A stretch of 8,141 nucleotides of DNA from Methanobacteriota archaeon (lineage in GTDB: Archaea > Thermoplasmatota > Poseidoniia > Poseidoniales > Poseidoniaceae). The translations under genes were made by a program, and so were the position numbers. Location of the stretch: the NCBI GenBank assembly GCA_018662715.1, contig JABJFP010000270.1, positions 1 to 8,141 on the forward strand, in the 5' to 3' direction. Shown here piece by piece: positions 1 through 7,166 of the stretch. A model generated the notes under the pieces. It was given only the letters and a program-made list of their open reading frames with translations. It was not told the DNA's origin and did not search any database. Positions within the stretch are counted from its first letter, which is position 1, and each line of letters opens with the position of its first letter.

Positions 1-495
1 CCACAAACCAAACAGGATTTGGAAATTATTGCAATTCTATCCGCCGTTAACACTGCAGTTACCGTCATGGTTCTTGGATTCCTTTACATCATCAGCCGTT
101 CCCGTTCTGGTGCCACACTCGCTCTCAAGATGATGTATCCCATTGAAACATGGTCAGCCCTAGAACCCACTTCTGATTTCATACGTCTCCTTGCGGTAAC
201 ATTAGCCGCCGGATTGCTCGCTATGCCAATGATGCGCTATGTGGGTAAAGGGATGCTAAAACTTCACGCAGCAATTCCACTCCAACAAATGGTCATGGGC
301 GTCATTCTCTTCGTTGTAGCACTTGTATGGCTCTCAACCGGCTTTGTCGGTATTGGAGTTCTCATCGTAGGGACCATCATTGGTTTGCTCCCTCCACGAA
401 TTGGAATTCGCCGCTCTCACGGAATGGGAATTATTCTTGTCCCAATTATGATTTACACCTTCGCACAAAAATTCGATTCCTTCGGATTTATCTGA
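1..495 (+). CDS. C-terminal part of a TctA/DUF112-like (COG1784) membrane protein, 5' truncated
   Basis: The reading frame is open from base 1 to the TGA at 493-495, so the true start lies before the window. A TTG at 19 is in frame, but the protein need not begin there. About 164 residues are visible, with roughly five hydrophobic segments (near residues 7-31, 59-77, 92-110, 112-127 and 139-153, counting from the first codon). Two stretches recall the C-terminal half of archaeal TctA-family proteins: VNTA followed by RSRSGATLA just after the first helix, and IGLLPPRIGIRRSHGMG leading into a last helix with LVPIMIY. That family is related to the large permease subunit of tripartite tricarboxylate transporters, but the archaeal members have no proven substrate. 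The assignment rests on remembered motifs. A generic multi-pass membrane protein is the fallback. It ends 18 bases before the next gene. Confidence 0.6.
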   Translation, partial: PQTKQDLEIIAILSAVNTAVTVMVLGFLYIISRSRSGATLALKMMYPIETWSALEPTSDFIRLLAVTLAAGLLAMPMMRYVGKGMLKLHAAIPLQQMVMGVILFVVALVWLSTGFVGIGVLIVGTIIGLLPPRIGIRRSHGMGIILVPIMIYTFAQKFDSFGFI

Positions 496-513
496 ACCCA
501 AGAACGTGATATT

Positions 514-3500
514 ATGAATAACCGAAAACTTGCTCTTGCCCTAACAATGCTCTTCCTTGCCTCATTAACGAGCCCACTTGCTCAAACAAATCTTGACCAT
601 GAGTCGAGCAGCATGCCCGCTAACGGTCGCTCAACTGCTTGCACCAGCGATATTTGTCTTAACGAAGTCATCCCAAACCCAGGAGGTGCTGATGATGCAG
701 CATGGCCAAACGGTGAATGGTTTGAAGTGTTCAATAACGGGTCAACTGATGTAGATTTGACCGGATGGAAGGCAGTCAACAGTGGAAGTAAAACTCTGAA
801 TTTTGATGCGAACACGATCGTTGGCTACCAGGCTGGAAACGCCTCAACATGGACCATCTCGCCTGGCGAATATGTAGTCATAGCAAGGAACGGAGACAGT
901 AGTTTCTACCTCACGAATACTGGAATGACCTTGTCACTATACGACCAAAACAACAACAACATTCACGAAGCAACATGGACTGCCGCCACCTCTGGAAAGA
1001 GTTACGAACAAGACCCAACAAATGCATCAGCAAATTGGATACAAACCGGTTCACCATCACCAGGCCAAGTTAATTCGGCTGGCGCAGCAGCAGTGATGGT
1101 TCCATCAGACCTCGTCATCAGTGAAATCATGGCTAATCCTTGGCCTTCTTACGATAATGAATCATGGCCTGGTGGCGAATGGGTTGAATTGTTTAACACA
1201 GGTTCATCAGATATTGACTTGACAGGTTGGAGCATCGAAGATGCTGCAGGAAATCTTCTCCCCGTCGATGCCTCACACTTGGTGAATGCGACAGCATCCC
1301 CTTCGAGTTACATTATTTCTCCCGGACAACACAGAATTGTAGCCGTTAACGGAAGCAGTGCATATGGGATCCTCAACAACGGACCAGAATCACTCACACT
1401 CAAATGGCCCAACGGCACCCCCTCGCAGGAAGTGTCCTACTCCTCCACAGTTCAAGGATTCTCATTGATGTCAATTAGTCAAAGCAACGGGATGTGGGGT
1501 CCTGCACCTTACCCGACACAAGAAGGAATGAATCCTGTTGAATTGATTATGATGCCAACACAAATGAACGACATCCAGATCTCCGAAATTCTCGTTAATG
1601 CAACAACAGAAGGTGCCGCATTCCCTGATGGTGAATGGATTGAACTCCACAATACTGGTACGCTCGAGCTTGACCTCATGGGTTGGTCGTTGATCGACGG
1701 CATGGGTAACGTCACCTTCCTTGACCCAGCAACCTTGGTATTCAATTCATCTCAAGGTTCAACGGGAATATCACCAGACCAAAGGAGACTGGTCCAATTC
1801 ACCGGAGATACTGAACTGTGGGACAATTATAACCACATCATGCTACGGGATTTCACTGGTCAAATCCAAGACACAGCCAAGTATGTCACAGATCATGGCG
1901 AGGATGTCGCACTCATTCGTTCTCAAGCCCCTACAGACCCTTGGACTCCGGCAGCATGGAAGACACCGGGCCAGCCAGAACCAGGAAGCGTTGTATCGGA
2001 TGGATATGTACAATTTTCAGAAGTGCTGCCTGACGCTGTTGGAAGTGACAGCCAAATTTGGCCGAAAGGCGAGTGGCTTGAGCTCCACAATTACGGTGAC
2101 GAAGATATTGATGTTGGTGGCTGGAAACTCCAAGCCCCCTCCCGAAGTTTGACACTGCATGAATACAACATGCCACTGCAATCCACCTCAGTCATCCCAG
2201 CCGGAGAAGTGGCTCTAATTGCACTCAATGGAACAAGCAGTTTCTATCTCAAGCATACCAGTGCCGACTCGATTGGATTGTTGGATATGGCAGGAGCAAC
2301 TGTGGACACTATATCCTGGTCTTCTACCGCCGAGGGAGAATCACTCATTCCTCCAAACAGCACCCATGCTGGTGTTGGGCCGTCTGGAGCCATGAACACT
2401 GGAGATTGGAAACAGTCTGCATGGGCAACGCCAGGCGAACTCAATCCCGTATGGCCAGCATATTCTGGTTCAAGCAACGTAAGCATGACCGAAATTCTAC
2501 CGTACTGTGACGATGAATCAATTGACCCAGACGCAGATTGGGTTGAACTTTTCAACACGGGAATGGAAGACATCAATCTCAGCCGTTGGTCAATCGCGTC
2601 TCCTGAAGACCATCGTAGATTCATGCGCCCCGATAGCATGTGGGCAAACGGCACTACAACGAATTCAACCCTCCTTGCTGCAGGAGAGCGTGCCATATTT
2701 TTGATGGATGATGATGTTCTCTCAGGACTCGGAGATAGTGCAGAATTACTCAACCCTGACGGCGACCTTATTCAGAGTGCAAGTTGGACCTTAGAAACCG
2801 ATTGTCAAACGTTGGAAGCAGGACCTACCAGCAATGACCCTTGGATTCACACACTATGGCCCACACCTGGAGAGGCTGAACCAGATGCAGGTAATCTTGC
2901 AAGCCCTGACGACCTCCGTCTAACTCGCTTAATGCCCGACGCTTCATCCTCAGTATCGAGTACAATGGAGTTCATTGAGATCACTAATTCAGGTGACAAA
3001 CTTGCAGTCATGGACGGTTGGAACCTACGTACCACTTCAAGTTCAGGAGTGCCTTACGACACCACGTTTGTGAATTTCATGATTCAACCCGGTAATGCGG
3101 TAATCCTTGCGAACGATGCATCCGCAGTAACGCTTTACGAAGACGGGATGGTTGTTGAACTTGAATCTGCTCTCAACCGAAGTTTCTACCTGACAAACTC
3201 GGGAGCAGCAGTTCAACTGCTTGACCCGTCGGGCAACGCTGTTGATACGGTTGTTTACGGAAACGGCCCGGTTGATGTCGACGGCTGGAGTGGAATTGCT
3301 TTGGTTGAACCCGTTACAAATTTGGATAATCTCATCTACCTGCGTGGGGATGGCTGTGGTGACGCACCTGACAGCGATGTTGTTGCAGACTGGCATCACC
3401 GATGGAGTCGCCTAGGCGGAAGCAATTTCTGTCTTGACCCGACCGTCACCAGTTCAGGAAACATCACTCCACTTCTTGCACCAGAATACGGTCTCGCTGA

Positions 3501-5406
3501 CCTCCTTGCTTGGATTGCCGGTGCCGAAGAATCCATTCAAGTCCACATGTATCAACTCCAAGAAGTGCATCTCGTTGAAGCACTCATAGAAGCCGACCAG
3601 CGTGGCGTTGACGTAACCGTCGTCATGGACTACGGTGACAACTGGTGGCCTGAATACGACTTGGATGCTAACCATGGAATGGCTACGACCATGCTTGCTG
3701 CTGGCGTAGACGTATTCTGGTTTGGAGACATGGGGGAGACACCCTATGCCTACATTCACAGCAAGGTTGCCGTACGAGATAACGAAAGCGTTTGGATCGG
3801 CTCAGGGAATTGGAAATCATCATCACAACCCGCACCAGGAAACTCCGGAAACCGGGATTGGGGTGTCATCGTTGACGATGCAAGTTTAGCGACTCTAGTT
3901 CGCTCTCATTTGGTGTTCGATGAATCCTCAGACCGAACCCACATCACGGCTGTAACCATGGCCGATGCACCATCGGGTTGGACGATGCCCCAATCATCTC
4001 CTATCGTCGGAAACCTTTCGACACCGATTAGCGGTGCGTTTGATGCGACATTGTTAGTTTGCCCAGACAATTGCATCAATGAATTGGTCCAGATGTTGGA
4101 CAGTGCTGATGATGAAATTCTTCTTTCCTTGCAATACCTCGACATGGATTGGTCCTACGGCTGGGGAGAAAACCCCATTGTTTCTGCTCTAGAAGATGCA
4201 GCGCAACGTGGTGTTAAGATTCGTCTGATTTTGAATGGGGCCTACCTTGACGAAGACATCCAAAAGGTCGTTGACCAGATGAATGAAGACTGGAATGCAA
4301 CCCAAGGCTACGACACAAATGCTGTAGTCATGAGTGCAGGAGATGGCGTTAACAAATTGCATAACAAAGGCGCAATTGTTGACAAAGAAGCCGTTCTGGT
4401 CTCGTCCATCAATTGGGGAGACTCCGCTTTGGTTAGAAACCGAGAGATGGGGCTACTCATCAGCAGCAATGATGTCGCTTCGATTTACATTGACTCATGG
4501 AATGAAGACTGGCAACGATTAGACCCTGAAGTAGACTCGGACCAAGACGGACTAAACGATGAGTGGGAAACCATGTTCGGCTTGAACCGAACACGAAGAA
4601 CAGTCATCGGACAATCGTACGACGAAGGAATGTTTGACGCAGATGCAGATGGTCTCTCCAACGAGGCTGAGCTTCTTCATGGAGGCGACCCGCTCAATCC
4701 TGATACCGATGGAGATTGTATCATTGACGGCATTGAAGTTGCATGGGCCCAAGCTACGATTCTTAGTACCACCATCGCTGATGTTACGCCTCGTGACGCA
4801 CTGAACAAAGCAGACGCTGACAACGATGGAGAAAACGAATCTGATGCGCTTGGCTGCGACCTAGGTGGAATCGAAGTGAACCTACCAACCAACAACAACA
4901 GCAATACCGATACATCATCCCCTGACGAAGATAACGATTCGGTCCTTAACGAACAAGACAAGTGCCCGAATACACCAGCTGGCGCCGCTACAGATCCTGA
5001 CGGATGTTCTTCCAAACAACGGGCAGAATTGATCGACGATCTAGGAGAGGATACCTCTGCGGAATCTGGTGAGACGTTCTTCCTCGGATTGATGATAGGT
5101 GCGCTCATTCTTTCGGGAGGAGCTTATGTTATTCTTCAAAACAAACGAAGCGATTCTGAAGACATCAAGGACAGCATTACTGCTGAATCCTTCGCCATGG
5201 CTCAAGTCATGCCTGAAGGGGAATCAGCGGCATGGGAAGCACCTGTCCTGGACGCATCGGGGCCAACGATTACGCCAGAGATGATGGCCATGGTTCCTGG
5301 CTGGTCTCAAGACATGGTCAAGGATTATCTTCTCCAAGGATGGACAATGGACCAACTCTCTAATTATTACCAAGAACAGGTTGTTCAACACGGTCAAACA
5401 GAATAA
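514..5406 (+). CDS. Giant surface protein: signal peptide, six lamin-tail domains, PLD/HKD enzyme module, Ca-type repeats, TM anchor
   Basis: This is a 1630-residue, probably type I membrane protein. A signal peptide covers about residues 1-23 (NNRK, then a hydrophobic core, likely cut near SPLA). Six lamin-tail (LTD) domains follow at about 44-165, 198-318, 352-468, 497-613, 655-768 and 800-933. A phospholipase D-fold module spans 982-1333. Its two motifs are H1082-x-K1084-x4-D1089 with G1096-S-x-N1099, and H1283-x-K1285-x4-D1290 with S1297-S-x-N1300, so one complete active site is expected. Acidic EF-hand/thrombospondin-3-like loops lie at 1341-1500, a membrane helix at about 1521-1541 followed by NKR, and an 85-residue cytoplasmic tail ending in a tandem GW repeat. 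HKD enzymes hydrolyse phosphodiesters in DNA or phospholipids; which one this protein cuts is not visible. LTDs are known in prokaryotic secreted nucleases and hydrolases and are thought to bind surfaces, lipid or DNA. Twelve cysteines (the first pair C43/C48) suit disulfides outside the cell. GTGAT at 506-510 is a weak ribosome-site match. The ATG is supported by the signal peptide directly behind it. Confidence 0.9.
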   Translation: MNNRKLALALTMLFLASLTSPLAQTNLDHESSSMPANGRSTACTSDICLNEVIPNPGGADDAAWPNGEWFEVFNNGSTDVDLTGWKAVNSGSKTLNFDANTIVGYQAGNASTWTISPGEYVVIARNGDSSFYLTNTGMTLSLYDQNNNNIHEATWTAATSGKSYEQDPTNASANWIQTGSPSPGQVNSAGAAAVMVPSDLVISEIMANPWPSYDNESWPGGEWVELFNTGSSDIDLTGWSIEDAAGNLLPVDASHLVNATASPSSYIISPGQHRIVAVNGSSAYGILNNGPESLTLKWPNGTPSQEVSYSSTVQGFSLMSISQSNGMWGPAPYPTQEGMNPVELIMMPTQMNDIQISEILVNATTEGAAFPDGEWIELHNTGTLELDLMGWSLIDGMGNVTFLDPATLVFNSSQGSTGISPDQRRLVQFTGDTELWDNYNHIMLRDFTGQIQDTAKYVTDHGEDVALIRSQAPTDPWTPAAWKTPGQPEPGSVVSDGYVQFSEVLPDAVGSDSQIWPKGEWLELHNYGDEDIDVGGWKLQAPSRSLTLHEYNMPLQSTSVIPAGEVALIALNGTSSFYLKHTSADSIGLLDMAGATVDTISWSSTAEGESLIPPNSTHAGVGPSGAMNTGDWKQSAWATPGELNPVWPAYSGSSNVSMTEILPYCDDESIDPDADWVELFNTGMEDINLSRWSIASPEDHRRFMRPDSMWANGTTTNSTLLAAGERAIFLMDDDVLSGLGDSAELLNPDGDLIQSASWTLETDCQTLEAGPTSNDPWIHTLWPTPGEAEPDAGNLASPDDLRLTRLMPDASSSVSSTMEFIEITNSGDKLAVMDGWNLRTTSSSGVPYDTTFVNFMIQPGNAVILANDASAVTLYEDGMVVELESALNRSFYLTNSGAAVQLLDPSGNAVDTVVYGNGPVDVDGWSGIALVEPVTNLDNLIYLRGDGCGDAPDSDVVADWHHRWSRLGGSNFCLDPTVTSSGNITPLLAPEYGLADLLAWIAGAEESIQVHMYQLQEVHLVEALIEADQRGVDVTVVMDYGDNWWPEYDLDANHGMATTMLAAGVDVFWFGDMGETPYAYIHSKVAVRDNESVWIGSGNWKSSSQPAPGNSGNRDWGVIVDDASLATLVRSHLVFDESSDRTHITAVTMADAPSGWTMPQSSPIVGNLSTPISGAFDATLLVCPDNCINELVQMLDSADDEILLSLQYLDMDWSYGWGENPIVSALEDAAQRGVKIRLILNGAYLDEDIQKVVDQMNEDWNATQGYDTNAVVMSAGDGVNKLHNKGAIVDKEAVLVSSINWGDSALVRNREMGLLISSNDVASIYIDSWNEDWQRLDPEVDSDQDGLNDEWETMFGLNRTRRTVIGQSYDEGMFDADADGLSNEAELLHGGDPLNPDTDGDCIIDGIEVAWAQATILSTTIADVTPRDALNKADADNDGENESDALGCDLGGIEVNLPTNNNSNTDTSSPDEDNDSVLNEQDKCPNTPAGAATDPDGCSSKQRAELIDDLGEDTSAESGETFFLGLMIGALILSGGAYVILQNKRSDSEDIKDSITAESFAMAQVMPEGESAAWEAPVLDASGPTITPEMMAMVPGWSQDMVKDYLLQGWTMDQLSNYYQEQVVQHGQTE
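643..3312 (+). repeat. Array of six lamin-tail domain repeats (protein level)
   Basis: Six diverged copies of a roughly 145-155 residue unit lie within the giant surface protein. Each has a 'GEW-hydrophobic-E-L/F-x-N' strand followed about seven residues later by a 'DLxGW' strand. The GEW-like motifs begin at residues 67, 221, 373, 519, 674 and 818. The DLxGW-like motifs begin at 81, 235, 387, 533, 688 and 832. Later in most units comes a 'SPG/AGE...V-I/V-A-x-NG' strand, and units 1, 3, 4 and 5 close with a W-rich, 'PTPG/ATPG' segment. Copies 1-4 share 'WP/FP-x-GEW', copy 5 has DPDADW, and copy 6 has only STMEF. The DNA itself is not repetitive, so the duplications are old. Confidence 0.85.
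3457..4512 (+). other. Phospholipase D-fold catalytic module with two HKD motifs (domain in the surface protein)
   Basis: Residues about 982-1333 hold two PLDc_2-like halves. Each begins with a hydrophobic strand (ESIQVHMYQL at 1006-1015; DEILLSLQYL at 1200-1209), then a helix and an 'A-x-x-RGV' turn (RGVDVTVVMDY; RGVKIRLILNG). Each ends with an HxKx4Dx6(G/S)SxN motif, at 1082-1099 and 1283-1300. Both histidines, lysines and aspartates are present, so the enzyme looks active. In the second motif the usual Gly is Ser1297. Known HKD proteins include phospholipase D, the Nuc endonuclease and cardiolipin synthase. With no membrane helices inside the module and a location outside the cell, hydrolysis of extracellular DNA or phospholipid is more plausible than lipid synthesis. 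Confidence 0.85.
4525..5013 (+). other. Acidic EF-hand / thrombospondin type-3-like calcium-binding segment (domain)
   Basis: Residues about 1338-1500 contain a run of DxDxDG-type loops: DSDQDGLNDEWE at 1341, DADADGLSNEAE at 1375, DTDGDCIIDGIE at 1397, DADNDGENESD at 1434 and DEDNDSVLNEQD at 1471. The last is followed by KCPNTPAG and DPDGC, the usual ending of thrombospondin type-3-like repeats. Such loops bind Ca2+ and form a stiff stalk in many surface proteins. Here they sit between the enzyme and the membrane helix, so a calcium-stabilised stalk holding the catalytic module off the membrane is the natural reading. Four cysteines (1402, 1448, 1484, 1498) lie in the segment. Confidence 0.75.
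5299..5376 (+). repeat. Two adjacent 13-residue GW repeats in the cytoplasmic tail
   Basis: Residues 1596-1608 read GWSQDMVKDYLLQ and residues 1609-1621 read GWTMDQLSNYYQE, with no gap between them. The shared pattern is G-W-S/T-x-D-x-V/L-x-D/N-Y-L/Y-x-Q/E. Both are predicted amphipathic helices that open with GW. They lie 9 residues from the C-terminus, on the cytoplasmic side of the membrane helix at about 1521-1541, so they could be a docking or self-association motif. The function is unknown. Confidence 0.7.
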
Positions 5407-5425
5407 CATTCAAACGGGACCGTGT
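5388..5425. repeat. 8-bp inverted repeat spanning the stop codon of the surface-protein gene
   Basis: ACACGGTC at 5388-5395 is the exact reverse complement of GACCGTGT at 5418-5425, with a 22-base loop. The structure includes the TAA at 5404-5406 and ends 12 bases before the ATG at 5438. It could form an RNA hairpin at the gene junction. It has no U-tract behind it and a long loop, so it is not a convincing terminator. An 8-bp match at this distance can arise by chance in a window of this size. Confidence 0.3.
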
Positions 5426-5437
5426 GGACCATTCATC

Positions 5438-6202
5438 ATGGCCATATCGTATCGAAGTAGTAATCCTGTCCTCAACAACAAATTCATGGCAGCACTTACC
5501 GGTGTTGAAACCATGAGCCTACAAGGAAGCCTGCGAAAAATTGGGTTGCTTCTAACCATGACGATTATCTCTGCATTCGCCACCGCCTTGATTTGTTTGA
5601 ATGCTGGCGAAAACATGTTTCTCTATGCGGGCATATTCGCTATGGTCGGTTCGATTGTTGGTTTCATTCTTGCCATTATTACGTTTGTAAGTCGTCCACA
5701 AAATCCTGCGGCTTTGATGGGTCTGTATGCGCTTTTTGAAGGTATGTTGGTCGGAGGCATGTCCCTTGTTCTTGAGGCACAATATCCCGGAATTGTACTT
5801 CAAGCAGCCTTCGGAACCGTAGGAATTACCGCTACCATGTACGTCATGTATTCATCCAGAATCATCCGCCCAACACCAATGTTCAACAAGGTCATTGGAG
5901 GTCTTGTCATGAGCATTATGTTCCTCTACCTAACATCCTTTATTCTGCAGATGTTTTCGGGATATGATGTACCCTTCCTCCACAGTTCAGGGCCAATTGG
6001 AATCGGACTTACCCTCTTCATTTTAGTCGTTGCTTCTCTCACACTCATCAGTGATTTTGGATTTATTGAAGCAGGAGTTAACAGTGGTGCTCCAAAGAAT
6101 ATGGAGTGGTATGCTGCATTTGGCATCCTCATCTCACTCATTTGGATTTACATTGAGTCGCTAAGACTCCTTTCCAAGATCCGAGCCTTTATTCAGGAAT
6201 GA
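5438..6202 (+). CDS. Bax inhibitor-1/YccA-like seven-helix membrane protein
   Basis: This is a 254-residue protein, close to the usual bacterial length of the BI-1/YccA-like family (PF12811 type). Family marks are RSSNPVL at residues 6-12 and, near the C-terminus, DFGFIEAG (206-213), GAPKNMEWYAAFG (217-229) and IYIESLRLL. Seven hydrophobic segments lie at about 33-54, 60-84, 90-112, 119-138, 150-173, 186-207 and 223-245. Studied members of the superfamily (human BI-1, Bacillus YetJ) are pH-sensitive Ca2+ leak channels; the role of the prokaryotic PF12811 branch is not settled. An upstream in-frame ATG at 5381 would overlap the preceding gene and add 19 polar residues. The ATG at 5438 is preferred because the family's N-terminal RSSNPVL then follows directly. 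No clear ribosome site is seen. The stop is 7 bases before the next gene. As remembered, the family usually has DFDFIE where this protein has DFGFIE (Gly208). Confidence 0.85.
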   Translation: MAISYRSSNPVLNNKFMAALTGVETMSLQGSLRKIGLLLTMTIISAFATALICLNAGENMFLYAGIFAMVGSIVGFILAIITFVSRPQNPAALMGLYALFEGMLVGGMSLVLEAQYPGIVLQAAFGTVGITATMYVMYSSRIIRPTPMFNKVIGGLVMSIMFLYLTSFILQMFSGYDVPFLHSSGPIGIGLTLFILVVASLTLISDFGFIEAGVNSGAPKNMEWYAAFGILISLIWIYIESLRLLSKIRAFIQE

Positions 6203-6209
6203 GACAATT

Positions 6210-7157
6210 ATGGCCAGGGATATTCCAACCGTTGACTTCACCTTAGCTCAATCTTCTCAGGAAGACGAGCGAATGGAGTTTGTTCGTCAAGTAGGAGACG
6301 CACTCCAAGACATCGGTTTTTTCGCCCTTATCAATCACGGAATAGATACTGAACTCATCATGAAAGCATATGACCAATGCGACCGTTTCTTTGAATTGGA
6401 TGATGTCACCAAGCGTTCGTATCTTCTCCCACAAATCGCTCATCAACGTGGGTATACAGCCTTCGGTGTTGAACATGCAAAAGACAACCCTGCACCCGAC
6501 CTCAAAGAATTCTGGCAAACTGGAAGGGCCTATCCAAGCGACGGCCCTGCACCAACCTACCCGCAAAACGTATGGCCGAATCAGCACGCCCCAGAGTTCC
6601 GGAATGTCATCGACCACCTCTACACCGACATGGAAGTGCTGTCAATGCGGTTGCTTGAAGCATGTTCACTTTACCTTGACAAGCCCGCAGATTGGCTCCC
6701 AAACATGGCTGAACATGGAAATACCATCATGCGAATGATTCACTACCCCCCACTTGACGCTTCGATGCCCAAAGGTGCGGTTCGTTCTGCTGCGCATGAG
6801 GATATCAATTTCATCACACTCTTGGTGACCGCTACGGCTGATGGACTCGAAGTAATGGACCACGACGGTTCTTGGATTCAAGTCAAAGGAGACGAGAAGG
6901 CAATCATCGTTGACTCTGGAGACATGCTCCAAAACCTCACGAACGGACTGTTCCGTTCCGTTACCCACCGAGTCGTTAATCCCAAAGATTCCACTTCCCG
7001 CAGATATTCAATGCCGATGTTTGTCCATCCAAGAAACGAAATCGACCTTACGCCGCACTCTGATTTCGTAGCAAAAACTGGTGGAGTCGTAAACTATCAA
7101 AGTATCAAGGCGGGAGATTATCTCCAGCAACGCCTCCGTGAAATAGGTTTAATCTGA
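6210..7157 (+). CDS. Fe(II)/2-oxoglutarate oxygenase, isopenicillin-N-synthase-like family (COG3491 type)
   Basis: This is a 315-residue cytoplasmic enzyme, full length for the family. The N-terminal part (about 1-110) has the non-haem dioxygenase N-domain marks: IPTVDF at 5-10, and a helix followed by IGFFALINHGI at 35-45. The C-terminal jelly roll carries the iron ligands H196 and D198 (in AAHEDINFITLL) and H253 (in SVTHRVVNP), plus R265-x-S267 for the 2-oxoglutarate carboxylate. All are intact, so an active oxygenase is expected. The HEDIN-type motif, rather than HTDxG, recalls a prokaryotic subgroup usually annotated as isopenicillin N synthase family oxygenase. There is no reason to infer penicillin synthesis. 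Thymine-7-hydroxylase of fungi is in the same broad family, which is of interest beside the next gene, but the substrate cannot be read from the sequence. It starts 7 bases after the previous stop and ends 9 bases before the next ATG, so co-transcription is likely. Confidence 0.88.
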   Translation: MARDIPTVDFTLAQSSQEDERMEFVRQVGDALQDIGFFALINHGIDTELIMKAYDQCDRFFELDDVTKRSYLLPQIAHQRGYTAFGVEHAKDNPAPDLKEFWQTGRAYPSDGPAPTYPQNVWPNQHAPEFRNVIDHLYTDMEVLSMRLLEACSLYLDKPADWLPNMAEHGNTIMRMIHYPPLDASMPKGAVRSAAHEDINFITLLVTATADGLEVMDHDGSWIQVKGDEKAIIVDSGDMLQNLTNGLFRSVTHRVVNPKDSTSRRYSMPMFVHPRNEIDLTPHSDFVAKTGGVVNYQSIKAGDYLQQRLREIGLI

Positions 7158-7160
7158 GGT
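7156..7160 (+). promoter_or_regulatory. Shine-Dalgarno-like site for the phosphorylase gene
   Basis: GAGGT overlaps the TGA of the oxygenase gene and lies six bases before the ATG at 7167. It matches the purine core of GGAGGTGA and is the best ribosome-site match at a gene start in the window. It supports the ATG at 7167 and translation of this gene from a shared message. Confidence 0.6.
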
Positions 7161-7166
7161 TGAGAG

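Noticed and set aside
19..21. TTG as the start codon of the first gene
   Set aside because: The frame stays open to base 1 and the protein resembles only the C-terminal half of its family, so the real start is most likely outside the window.
487..492. TTTATC, a TATA-like hexamer about 22-27 bases before the ATG at 514, possibly giving a leaderless message
   Set aside because: It lies inside the end of the upstream gene, has no convincing purine-rich BRE in front, and such AT-rich hexamers are frequent by chance.
2244..2753. A long antisense open frame (169 codons) inside the surface-protein gene
   Set aside because: The opposite strand encodes well-defined LTD repeats; the antisense product is low in recognisable features and has no ribosome site. 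Other antisense frames, such as 4677-5108 and 7211-7594, were rejected for the same reason.
3457..4512. A cardiolipin synthase or an HKD restriction endonuclease
   Set aside because: The module is on a secreted, LTD-bearing, type I anchored protein without the membrane helices of cardiolipin synthase and without a DNA-recognition domain or methyltransferase neighbour.
5374..5386. GAACA-GGT-TGTTC short palindrome as an operator
   Set aside because: It lies within the coding tail of the surface protein, has only 5-bp arms, and is not repeated near other gene starts.
5381..5437. An earlier ATG start for the BI-1-like gene
   Set aside because: It would overlap the previous gene by 26 bases and add a polar stretch not expected before the family's N-terminal RSSNPVL.
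6210..7157. A beta-lactam (penicillin) biosynthesis gene
   Set aside because: Similarity to isopenicillin N synthase is at family level only, no peptide synthetase is nearby, and the family is mostly other oxygenases.
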